Shown one piece after another: positions 26,019-33,855 of a DNA stretch of 64,000 nt. The stretch covers positions 469,641 to 533,640 of the forward strand of contig NZ_FRCM01000004.1 of assembly GCF_900142915.1 (NCBI RefSeq), written 5' to 3'. The notes beneath the pieces are model-generated. The model was not told where the DNA came from. It was given only the letters and a program-made list of their open reading frames with translations, and did no database searches. Origin of the DNA: Mucilaginibacter sp. OK098. GTDB lineage: Bacteria > Bacteroidota > Bacteroidia > Sphingobacteriales > Sphingobacteriaceae. The position numbers were made by a program, and so were the translations under genes. Position 1 is the first letter of the stretch. The number at the start of each line of letters is the position of its first letter.

Positions 26019-26035
26019 CCGGCGGGGGGGGGGGG

Positions 26036-26316
26036 AATTTAATCGCTCTTCTGACGCGGGAATGCAACGCGAGTCATAGAAGTGGGCTATCGTGCTCCGC
26101 CTGCTAAATTGCCACCATGCATCCGGCTGTATCCTTTCCAAAACATTGAGGTTCCTTGATTGTCCTTTGCATAGATCGCTTTCCCGAAACAAGTTCGGGA
26201 CAGGCTGTTCCTCGCAATGACGCGCGGGGGGATTTCACGGGTTATTTCACCTCTGGGGCCAGACTGAACAGCTACCAAAAGTGCAAATGCGATTCGTGAT
26301 TTCCTGTACCGGGTTA
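26036..26316. other. Repeat-derived intergenic DNA
   Basis: Contains fragments typical of Bacteroidota dispersed repeats: CCCGAAACAAGTTCGGGA at 26193-26210 (a palindrome) and CTCGCAATGACGCG at 26212-26225, the same CTCGCAATGAC end found in the repeat at 29356-29466. Several short open frames cross it, but their composition is that of repeat DNA and I call none. Confidence 0.5.
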
Positions 26317-26748
26317 TCAATCATCCTCCTCACCCTTATCATCCTTCCAACATTTAATATATATAATATTGGGGTTTTCCGGCTCTTGTGGCAGGTCCCT
26401 GATTTTGCCAATAAAAAGGTCATCCTTTTCGTTGGCCCAGATCTCATACTCCAGTTCGCCGGGTATTTGGCCGATGAGTATGGTTCGGGGTGGGATCTCA
26501 AAGTGTCGCATAATCTTCAGGATAGTGCGCCTGGTCTCTGTCAGCTCCTTAAAAGTTTTGTCCCCTTTCGCTTTAGCAGCTTGTACCTTGCGGTCATAGC
26601 TGATCATGTCGTCTATATCGTTTAAACTGTTTTGCCTGCTATAAGGCGGCGCATTGTCTAACAGGTTTTTGAAGCGTTCACAGCGCTCTGAAAACAGTTT
26701 TGTGAGTTGGTAGTATTGGTTGCACCAGGCGGTAAATTCATCGGTCAT
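26317..26748 (-). CDS. Hypothetical acidic protein next to the RepA-like ATPase
   Basis: I do not recognise this protein. The more plausible start is the Met at 26748 (MTDEFTAWCNQYYQLTKLFS), giving 143 residues; a longer frame begins at 26808 with a basic stretch of poor quality. The first half is helical (FSERCERFKNLLDNAP, DIDDMISYDRKVQAAKAKG, ETRRTILKIMRHFEIPPR) and the end is acidic (KDDKGEEDD). It contains no known catalytic motif. It lies on the same strand and about 530 bp downstream of a RepA-like ATPase gene, with a large palindrome between them; in Bacteroidota such pairs sit in mobile-element remnants. Confidence 0.5.
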   Translation of the reverse strand: MTDEFTAWCNQYYQLTKLFSERCERFKNLLDNAPPYSRQNSLNDIDDMISYDRKVQAAKAKGDKTFKELTETRRTILKIMRHFEIPPRTILIGQIPGELEYEIWANEKDDLFIGKIRDLPQEPENPNIIYIKCWKDDKGEEDD

Positions 26749-26889
26749 GGTTTTAGTGTTTAATTGGGTATGAAAAATCTTTTTGCGGCATGGTTGCTGG
26801 GTGAGCAATAGCCGGGTGCGTGGGGGTTAAACGGCTCGCTGCCCTTCCAGGGGTTTAAGGTTACCCACAAGTTTTTATGCGCCTTAGGC

Positions 26890-27256
26890 GCTACCGCTTT
26901 GTAGAAATATCAAATAAGCAGCTAACAGCTCTGTTAGGTGCTGCCCTCAGATAGCAAGATAAACATGCATTGATGTAGAAGGGTAAGCTCTATGAGCAAT
27001 GTCATTAAGTTAAGAGAACGCTGGTGATAACAAACCACATAGCAATGTCCAGTAGCCCCACCTAAATCCTCCCCGGTAGGGAGGACTTGAAAAAAACAAA
27101 CGCGGGCGAAGCTAAGTCTCTCCGCTAACCAGCGGAGGAGATTTAGAGGGGGCTACCAGGCTTTTGGGGAGAGTCACGTTTGTGTTATCCCTTAACTTAA
27201 TGACATTGCTCGATGAGGCACAATATCATGCGTTTATTTTTCTACAAAGCGGTAGC
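26890..27256. repeat. Large imperfect palindrome between two accessory genes
   Basis: Left arm parts GCTACCGCTTTGTAGAAA (26890-26907), a 21-bp block with AGCAATGTCATTAAGTTAAG (26994-27014) and GTAGCCCCACCTAAATCCTCC (27051-27071) recur inverted on the right, the outermost at 27239-27256 and the 21-bp block at 27191-27211. The 21-bp block and the outer arm are perfect. The centre contains CTCCCCGGTAGGGAGG. A MITE-like element or a non-coding RNA gene would look like this. The ACGCGGGCGAAGCTAA block recurs at the right edge of the window. Confidence 0.7.
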
Positions 27257-27281
27257 CCGCTGGCTAGCGGGCAGATCGTCG

Positions 27282-28781
27282 TCATGGTTGTTTTGCAGAT
27301 GTGGGATCATGGTAGCCTGGGGGGAGGGGGGGGATTTGTGCAGATGCTTTTTCGTGCGTCGTCGTCTGTAATATTTGATCCAGCAGTTCCGGCGTGAGTA
27401 GCTTATCAATTGTTGATGTTTTGCGGTCGTATTCGGGGTTGAACTTTACATGCTGCGATGCTTTTTGGTCATTGGTCATTACGTCATTGGTCATTGGTGA
27501 ATCTGCATGTTGGTCATTGGTCATTATGTCATTAGTCATTGGTGCAGATCCATTTTGGTTATTGGTCATTAGTGCATCTGCATTTTGATCATTGGGCATT
27601 ACGTCATTGGTCATTAGGTTATTTGCACATTCTTCTCCATCCGCACATCCATGCATCTGCATATCCGCACATCCTTCCTCATCCGCACATTCACGCATCT
27701 GCACATCCGCACATCTGATAAGTCGGTTAACTGTAGCCGGGCTGATACCCAACTGTCTGGCGATGTTGCGCTGGCTGAGGTCGGCAGCGGATAGGGTGGC
27801 TATTTTATCTGCCAATTGCCGGCGATCTGCGGTGCTGCGGCTAAGCAGGTGATGGCGTTCTGCGCTGTAGTCTTCGAACTTGAAGTACAAAAACGCGCCG
27901 GGTTTTTGGATCCGGCACAGGCATACATTATCGTGGCCGTAGCGCTGGCGGGTGTTGCGCTGCTTGATTTGTTTGAGGTAGCAAAGATCATTGTCGAGGG
28001 TGCTTTTGCCGATGGCGAAGGCGCTGTCGGCAAAGTTGATGAGCAGTTTGCTGCCGTGCAGGTCGTCGGCGCTGATGGGTTGTGTGGCGTTGCGCCGTTT
28101 TGGGGTATGCGCCAGTACCAGGATCGATAGGTTGTGGTCGTTTTTTAGCGCTTTAAGGCTTTTCATGAGTGCAAGCGCCACTGCCGAATTTTCGGTGCCG
28201 CCGCGCAGGCAGGTAATGTTATCGATAATGAGTACGGTGGCTTTAGCCTGTTTTACTTTATATTCTATGGCGGCAATGAGCAGCTCGTTTTCGTTGACAT
28301 TAGGCGGCGGGTCGGGGATGAAATTATATTGTGCACGGAAAAAATTATCCGAAAACTGGTGATCCTCTTTGTCTTTGGTGTACCGCAGCCCAAACTGCGA
28401 CTGGCTCAGTTCGAAATCGATGTAGAGCACCCGGGCAGGCGGGGCCTGGCAGGTAAAAGGCGCAATGCTTTGTCCGCGTGCAATGCTTTCGCCTAGCTGC
28501 ACGGCCAGCACCGATTTGCCGATGTTAGTATCCGCGAACAGCATGCACAGTTCGCCCTGGTGCCAAAGCTCGCCAAACAGCATTTTGGCTTCGGGTTCGC
28601 GCCGGGCCAGCTCCAGCCAGCGGTTGCCATTTTCAATGGTAAACATGCGGCGACAGTCTTCAGGACTGGGTCGTGAGGGTTCCTGGCGGCTTCTTTTGGC
28701 AGGGCGGAGCGGCAGTCCGCGGCTTTCAGCGCGCAGTTGTTCGATGATGGGCGGGCGTTCGGAAAGTGGGTTGCTTGGCAT
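27282..28781 (-). CDS. RepA-like AAA ATPase with HTH and repeat-rich tail
   Basis: A 499-aa protein of the RepA/AAA_25 helicase-loader type. Walker A is ADTNIGKS (residues 83-90), Walker B IIDN (about 185-188), and RVLYIDFELSQSQ (118-130) is the RecA-fold strand typical of the family. A helix-turn-helix (LSQRNIARQLGISPATVNRLI, 335-355) follows and may bind DNA. Residues 357-386 repeat CAD(V/M)QM(R/H) units and residues 390-443 repeat MTND-type units, then a Pro-rich end. Such ATPases serve plasmid or element replication; with no replicon or integrase here it is probably part of an element remnant. An operator-like inverted repeat lies 49-66 bp upstream. Confidence 0.75.
   Translation of the reverse strand: MPSNPLSERPPIIEQLRAESRGLPLRPAKRSRQEPSRPSPEDCRRMFTIENGNRWLELARREPEAKMLFGELWHQGELCMLFADTNIGKSVLAVQLGESIARGQSIAPFTCQAPPARVLYIDFELSQSQFGLRYTKDKEDHQFSDNFFRAQYNFIPDPPPNVNENELLIAAIEYKVKQAKATVLIIDNITCLRGGTENSAVALALMKSLKALKNDHNLSILVLAHTPKRRNATQPISADDLHGSKLLINFADSAFAIGKSTLDNDLCYLKQIKQRNTRQRYGHDNVCLCRIQKPGAFLYFKFEDYSAERHHLLSRSTADRRQLADKIATLSAADLSQRNIARQLGISPATVNRLIRCADVQMRECADEEGCADMQMHGCADGEECANNLMTNDVMPNDQNADALMTNNQNGSAPMTNDIMTNDQHADSPMTNDVMTNDQKASQHVKFNPEYDRKTSTIDKLLTPELLDQILQTTTHEKASAQIPPLPPGYHDPTSAKQP
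27453..27713 (-). repeat. Coding minisatellite inside the ATPase gene
   Basis: Two adjacent arrays: GCATCTGCA/CATCCGCACATC units (27650-27713) encoding CADxQM repeats, and GTCATTGGTCATTA units (27468-27612) encoding M(T/P)ND repeats. The units are imperfect with period 9-12 bp and remain in frame. Confidence 0.75.
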
Positions 28782-28829
28782 GGGAATAACGTTTACATCA
28801 AATTTAATTGATTGCAGCCGTTAATGTGC

Positions 28830-28847
28830 TGACAGTGTTTTGTCAGT
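28830..28847. promoter_or_regulatory. Inverted repeat upstream of the ATPase gene
   Basis: CTGACA-N6-TGTCAG is perfect and starts 49 bp upstream of the ATPase start codon. It is a candidate operator for the HTH in that protein or for another repressor; inferred only from position. Confidence 0.45.
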
Positions 28848-28900
28848 AGGGTGAATTTATAAACCGGCTAAATTAAACGCGGTTTTTTTCATTTCGATGG

Positions 28901-29146
28901 GTTTGAATCCTCAATTATCGCGATGGGCGTTGCCCATCGCTAACGGGTTAGACCCTTTCAGGGTCAGGACAAATATTTTTTAAGTGAATTTATAAACCTG
29001 AAAGGCTTTAATCCATCAGCACAGTTTGAATCCTCAATTATCACGATGGGCGTTGCCCATCGCTAATGGGTTAGCCCCTTTCAGGGTCAGGACAAATATT
29101 TTTCAAGTGAATTTATAAGCCTGAAAGGCTTTAATCCATCAGCACA
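28901..29146. repeat. Two tandem copies of a 123-bp repeat with palindromes
   Basis: Copies at 28901-29023 and 29024-29146 are nearly identical. Each contains CGATGGGC-GTT-GCCCATCG, CCCTTTCAGGG and the CCTGAAAGGCTTTAATCC block. A further hairpin CACAGGGC-ACC-GCCCTGTG follows the second copy. It is a REP-type unit by structure. Confidence 0.85.
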
Positions 29147-29225
29147 GGGCACCGCCCTGTGCGAAAACGGAAGGCAGTTACGTTTTTTTCCAGGACGAGA
29201 CAAAAGAGATAATTTCAAATAGTTT

Positions 29226-29322
29226 GATTATCAGCTATTTGCAGATTCACTAAAAGTAAATCAACTGATAATGAGGGTGTTTCACAGCGTTCCACCCGTT
29301 CCGTGTGCAAAAATGAAACGCC
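29226..29322. repeat. Dispersed repeat, forward copy
   Basis: Begins GATTATCAG, passes through CTGATAAT and TGTTTCACAGCGTTCC and ends GTGCAAAAATGAAACG. A second copy lies inverted at 36572-36686. No coding potential. Confidence 0.65.
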
Positions 29323-29355
29323 AACCACGAGTTACCGGAGGAGGTACTGGGGTTT

Positions 29356-29466
29356 GTCATTGCGAGCGCAGCGTGGCAATCGCACGCTATACACAACCGC
29401 AGTGCAAGTTCTATACCTTCCTGTTCGCCCTGTATAGCATGCGATTGCTTCGTACCTCGCAATGAC
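29356..29466. repeat. MITE-like element with GTCATTGCGAG ends
   Basis: An 11-bp terminal inverted repeat, GTCATTGCGAG and CTCGCAATGAC, encloses about 90 bp, with inner complementary blocks (GCAATCGCA against TGCGATTGC). Elements with this terminus are very common in Bacteroidota genomes and are non-autonomous. Confidence 0.75.
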
Positions 29467-29477
29467 AAAAGGAATGT

Positions 29478-30602
29478 TTAATACTTCACCGTCGAGCCAT
29501 CCCTTATCTCGTCTGATGCTTGTTTAACTACTTGGTCACCGGGTTTAATATCACCGTAAACTTCAACTTTATCTGCGGTTTCAATGCCTTTTTTAACACT
29601 TACCCATACGGCTTTATGGTTAACCACCTTTATTACAAAAACTTTTTCTGTTGATGTTGCCACTGCTGTTTTTGGTAATATAATCGTGCTGTCGCGTGTT
29701 GGCAGGGGAACATTTACGTCGGCATACATGTGCGGCAACAACTTTTTATCTTTGTTGTAAACGTCCATTTCCAAGCGTTCTGAACGTAATTTTTCATCAA
29801 GGGCACCAGCAAGACGCTGGATCTTTGCCGTAAATTTCTGACTCCCCAATGCCTGAACCGTAAAGGTCACTTCGTTTTTATTGGTTAAACCACCTGTAGA
29901 GTTTTCTGGCACGGAAACTACCAGGCGCAGCCTTTTCTGATCCTGCAAAACAAACAATGGATCAGTTCCCTTGCCACCCGGACCAACATAAGCACCCAAA
30001 TTAACATTACGGGCGGTTATTACACCATCAAACGGCGCTCGGATCTCTAAATAAGCAACACTTGCCCCTACTTCCTTATAGGCTGATTTTGCAGCCTCAA
30101 CATTTGCCAGATCGGAGTTCTTTTTGGCCTCGGCTTGTTCCAGATCGTTTTGCGAAACAGTACCGGGAGTTTTGCTGGTGCTTAACAACCTGTCGTAAGT
30201 TGCTTTGCTGGCAAAATAAATGGCCTGCTGCTGCTGGATGCGTGATTGTGCACCTGCCAACTGCGAGTTGATCTCAGGAGCTTCCAAAGTTGCCAATAAC
30301 TGGCCCTGGTGAACTTCTGATCCAATATCAACCAATAGTTTTTTCACATAACTGTTCACCTTTGCATAAAGGTCAACCTGCTGGTAAGGCAATAGCTCGC
30401 CGGGAACCGCAATGGATGAGCTTAGCTTACCCTTTTCCACCGGGACCAAAGTAACAGTTGGCGTTTCAACAGCATCGGTTTGCGCTACAGTTTGCGCCTG
30501 TTCCTCCTGCTGTTTTTTATCGGGGCCGCATGAGCTTAGTAAGCCTGCGGATATAAATAACGCCATTATGGCAATTAGGGATCTATTTTTTTTAGTGTTC
30601 AT
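29478..30602 (-). CDS. RND efflux periplasmic adaptor (membrane-fusion) lipoprotein
   Basis: A 374-aa adaptor if it starts at MNTKKNRSL (30602), which gives an ordinary lipoprotein signal with lipobox LLSSC (Cys at about residue 25); a longer frame starts at 30620. It has a biotinyl-lipoyl half (VNSYVKKLLVDIGSEVHQGQ), an alpha-hairpin (SRIQQQQAIYFASKATYDRL to AAKSAYKEVGASVAYL), the second lipoyl half (IRAPFDGVITARNVNLGAYVG) and a beta-barrel domain. It bridges the permease and TolC. The permease gene overlaps its start by 11 bp (29 bp with the longer start), so translation is coupled. Third gene of the efflux operon. Confidence 0.93.
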   Translation of the reverse strand: MNTKKNRSLIAIMALFISAGLLSSCGPDKKQQEEQAQTVAQTDAVETPTVTLVPVEKGKLSSSIAVPGELLPYQQVDLYAKVNSYVKKLLVDIGSEVHQGQLLATLEAPEINSQLAGAQSRIQQQQAIYFASKATYDRLLSTSKTPGTVSQNDLEQAEAKKNSDLANVEAAKSAYKEVGASVAYLEIRAPFDGVITARNVNLGAYVGPGGKGTDPLFVLQDQKRLRLVVSVPENSTGGLTNKNEVTFTVQALGSQKFTAKIQRLAGALDEKLRSERLEMDVYNKDKKLLPHMYADVNVPLPTRDSTIILPKTAVATSTEKVFVIKVVNHKAVWVSVKKGIETADKVEVYGDIKPGDQVVKQASDEIRDGSTVKY

Positions 30603-33600
30603 GGTGATGCAAAGGGACATAAAATTTACTTTCTTTATCTTCAGGGTCTAACGAAACAGAATCAGTTGTGGTATTGCCTTGTACCCAGGCAAATACAAGC
30701 GGTAATATTAACAGGGCTGCAAAGGTTGATGCAAACAAGCCACCAATAACCGCACGGCCAAGCGGCGACGTTTGATCACCACCCTCACCCAGGCCTGATG
30801 CCATTGGGATCATACCTACTATCATGGCCAAACTGGTCATTAATATGGGGCGCACACGCAATGCAACAGCTTCGCGGGCAGATTGTAGTGCATTGCCATT
30901 GTGCTTTCTCAGCTCCTCGGCATTAGTAACCAATAGTACTGCATTTGAAATAGATACACCTACTGACATGATCATCCCCATATACGATTGCAGGTTAAGC
31001 GTTGCGCCGGTTATTTTCACCAGCAGCAAGGAGCCAAACAGAACTGCCGGCACCGTTGATAATACAACTAACGATACTTTAAACGACTGGAAGTTGGCTG
31101 CCAGCATTAAAAAGATAACTAAAATAGCTACCAGCAAGCCTGTTTGTAAGCTGTCCAGAGTCTCAGTTAATGTCTGGCTCATCCCGCGCAGCTCAACAGT
31201 TAAACCCCGTGGCAATTTACCTAATGATTTGATTGCTTTATTCACAGCATCTGTTGCGGTACCTAAATCTTTTTTATTGATGTTGGCAGTTACTGATAAT
31301 GTTGGCACAGCGCCGATGTTATCATTTTCGCCGTAGGTAAACCCTTTTTTAATATCGGCAACGTCACCTAAAACAGGGCGCGGCTGGTTACTCAAAACCG
31401 GGATCTGGCGAATATCATCAATGCTTGCCATTTTATACTCCGGTACCTGTACCTGTACAAGGTAGCTTAAGTTAGGCTTTTCATCAATCCAGTTATTTTT
31501 CTCGGTAAACCGTGAAGAAGATGTTGACGCGGTTAACGTACGCGATATGTCATTAATGCTTACGCCCAACTCTGCTGCACGAACCCGGTTTATGTTAATA
31601 TCAATTGTTGGATATTTGTATGATTGTGCAATTTGTACATCGCGTAAATAGTTTACCTCATTTAGCTTTTTTACAACTTTGTTGGCATACTCCACATTTT
31701 GCAGTTTATTTTTGCCGGTCAGCGCCACTTCAATAGGCGTTGGCGATCCCTGGCTTAAAATTTTATCGGTAAGCTCTATCGGCTCAAACGAGACCTTGAT
31801 ATCCGGCAGCTCCTTTTTCATAGCCGCCCTGAAACGTTCCTTCAAATCATCAAGGTTTTCTTTATAGCCTTCAACCAAACTTGCCTGTATAACGGCCTCC
31901 TGAGGGCCGGCCATAAACAGGTAGATAGGGTTTGTTGAAAATGATGAAGGATGCGAACCCACCATGGTTGATGTGATTTCTATATTTTGTTTGCCAACCA
32001 GGTTTTGCAGCACTTTTAATGCTTTAATGGTGCTTGCCTCTGTACGCTCAAGCCTTGTGCCGTCGGCCCCGCGTAAACGTACTTGGAACGTACCCGAATT
32101 AACTTTTGGCAAAACATCGTGCCCAATAACGCTAAATAGTAAAAATGCAAGTCCGAAGGCTACAATCACATAGGCGCTAACTATTAGCTTACTTTTAGGG
32201 AACATCCTGTCCATTAAAGCCAGGTAACGTATCCTGAACTTATCAAACCCGGTAAGTTTGTGGCCATTTTGCTTAGTGGCATTTTTAATAGCCAGTTCTT
32301 TTTGCTGCCATGGCTCACCTTCATCCTCTAATGCAAACCCATCGGCATGGCTTTTATCTTCGTGGGTGTTTATCATTACCCAGTTAGCCATAATCGGCAC
32401 AAAGGTTTGGGCCAGCAAATAAGAAATAATCATTGAGAAACCAATAGCCAGTGATAATGGCAGGAACAATGCTCCGGGAATCCCCGTCATGGTAAACGCA
32501 GGAGCAAACACCGCCAGGATACAGAACAGGATCAGCAGCTTAGGAAAAGCGATTTCCTTACAGGCATCCCATATAGCAAGTGCCTTGGGTTTGCCCATAT
32601 CAAAGTGCTGGTGAATATTCTCAATAGTTACCGTGGATTCATCAACCAGGATTCCGATAGCCAACGAAAGCCCGCTCAGCGTCATGATATTAATAGTTTG
32701 ATGGAAAAGATACAGGAAGCCAACTGCCGAAATAACGCAGGTTGGGATAGTTAATATAACTATCAGCGCTCCTCTTCTATCACCCAAAAACAGCAACACC
32801 ATTAACCCGGTAAGTACGGCTCCAATAGCGCCTTCTTCCGCTAAACTTTTTACGGCGTTTATTACATATACCGATTGATCAAAAACAAACGACAGCTTAA
32901 CATCCGGCGGCAATAGGGCCTGGAACTTTGGCAATGCCTTTTTAAGGTTCTGAACCACATCCCAGGTTGATGCCGACGCTGCCTTGGTAATAGGCAGGTA
33001 AACTGATCGTTTGCCGTTTATTAAAGCGTAGCCGTTAGTAATATCTGCTCCATCTTCAACCGTGGCAACGTCATGCAGAAACACGGTTTGAATCCCATTT
33101 TTAAATAAAGGGATATTGCCAAAATCAGGAATTTTCTTGATGGTTGTATTTGAAGGTGTCAGATAATTCAGGTCGCCAATCCTTACGTTACCGGCCGGCG
33201 TGTTTTGGTTATTATCACGCAGTGCCTGTACAATCTGATCGGGCGTTAGGTTATGTGAACGAAGCAGCTCCGGATCAACCTTAATAACTACTGTACGCTG
33301 GTTACCACCAAACGGTGCCGGCGCAACAAGGCCAGGTACCGAGGTAAATGACGAACGCACATATACCAATGCAAAATCGAGCAGTTCGTTGTTTGACCGC
33401 GTGGGACTGCTCAGCACCAGCTGCCCTACCGGTAAGGTAGAGGCGTCAAACCTTAAAATAAATGGCGGCTGAGATCCTTGAGGGAATGCGGATTGCGCCC
33501 TGTTGGTATAACTCGTCACCTCCGCCGCGGCCTGGGCCATGTTAGTACCTTCGTAAAACGTTACTTTTATTAATGTTAAACCCTGGATGTTTTTAGTTTC

Positions 33601-33840
33601 GATACTTTTAACACCCGATACGAATAACAGCAAGTTAACGTATTGCTTGCCAAAATAAGCCTCCATTTGGTTTGGAGTAAAACCACCATAAGGGTGTGAT
33701 ACATAGATAACCGGTAAATTAAGGTCCGGAAAAATATCTATCTTAATACTTTTTACTGCATTTATACCAAAGAAAAGCAATCCTGCCACTATAACCAGTA
33801 TGGTAATTGGTTTTTGCAGCGCACCTTTGATCATTCCCAT
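30592..33840 (-). CDS. RND efflux permease (AcrB/HAE-like)
   Basis: A 1082-aa inner-membrane proton-drug antiporter with the usual 12 helices: N-terminal helix ITILVIVAGLLFFGINAV, porter domain, then DDE-type central helices including AIGILVDESTVTIENIHQHF, and the second half with GTNMAQAAAEV, SYMGMIMSVGVSISNAVLL and the C-terminal helix. The (V/I)DES motif replaces the usual DDAI and is found in many Bacteroidota pumps. The cargo cannot be read; metal-specific residues of CusA were not seen. It overlaps the adaptor gene and lies 15 bp downstream of the TolC gene. Confidence 0.93.
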   Translation of the reverse strand: MGMIKGALQKPITILVIVAGLLFFGINAVKSIKIDIFPDLNLPVIYVSHPYGGFTPNQMEAYFGKQYVNLLLFVSGVKSIETKNIQGLTLIKVTFYEGTNMAQAAAEVTSYTNRAQSAFPQGSQPPFILRFDASTLPVGQLVLSSPTRSNNELLDFALVYVRSSFTSVPGLVAPAPFGGNQRTVVIKVDPELLRSHNLTPDQIVQALRDNNQNTPAGNVRIGDLNYLTPSNTTIKKIPDFGNIPLFKNGIQTVFLHDVATVEDGADITNGYALINGKRSVYLPITKAASASTWDVVQNLKKALPKFQALLPPDVKLSFVFDQSVYVINAVKSLAEEGAIGAVLTGLMVLLFLGDRRGALIVILTIPTCVISAVGFLYLFHQTINIMTLSGLSLAIGILVDESTVTIENIHQHFDMGKPKALAIWDACKEIAFPKLLILFCILAVFAPAFTMTGIPGALFLPLSLAIGFSMIISYLLAQTFVPIMANWVMINTHEDKSHADGFALEDEGEPWQQKELAIKNATKQNGHKLTGFDKFRIRYLALMDRMFPKSKLIVSAYVIVAFGLAFLLFSVIGHDVLPKVNSGTFQVRLRGADGTRLERTEASTIKALKVLQNLVGKQNIEITSTMVGSHPSSFSTNPIYLFMAGPQEAVIQASLVEGYKENLDDLKERFRAAMKKELPDIKVSFEPIELTDKILSQGSPTPIEVALTGKNKLQNVEYANKVVKKLNEVNYLRDVQIAQSYKYPTIDININRVRAAELGVSINDISRTLTASTSSSRFTEKNNWIDEKPNLSYLVQVQVPEYKMASIDDIRQIPVLSNQPRPVLGDVADIKKGFTYGENDNIGAVPTLSVTANINKKDLGTATDAVNKAIKSLGKLPRGLTVELRGMSQTLTETLDSLQTGLLVAILVIFLMLAANFQSFKVSLVVLSTVPAVLFGSLLLVKITGATLNLQSYMGMIMSVGVSISNAVLLVTNAEELRKHNGNALQSAREAVALRVRPILMTSLAMIVGMIPMASGLGEGGDQTSPLGRAVIGGLFASTFAALLILPLVFAWVQGNTTTDSVSLDPEDKESKFYVPLHHHEH

Positions 33841-33855
33841 TATTTGTTAGTTGTA

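Larger units (their letters stand above)
25489..26028. repeat. 270-bp tandem duplication of RAYT 5' end plus REP pair
   Basis: Unit 1 (25489-25758) and unit 2 (25759-26028) are direct repeats with a period of 270 bp. Each contains the first about 68 codons of the RAYT gene and two REP palindromes upstream of it. The copies differ at scattered bases. The right junction of unit 1 joins the RAYT codons just before the HUH motif to the REP. Confidence 0.85.

Noticed and set aside
25834..26501. Chain of overlapping minus-strand frames after the RAYT duplication
   Set aside because: Their codons are REP and dispersed-repeat DNA and poly-G; the reading frames have no consistent composition and share the same repeats.
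26890..29466. CRISPR array, because of the many short repeats
   Set aside because: Repeat lengths and spacers are irregular, the arrays are coding or palindromic, and no cas gene is near.
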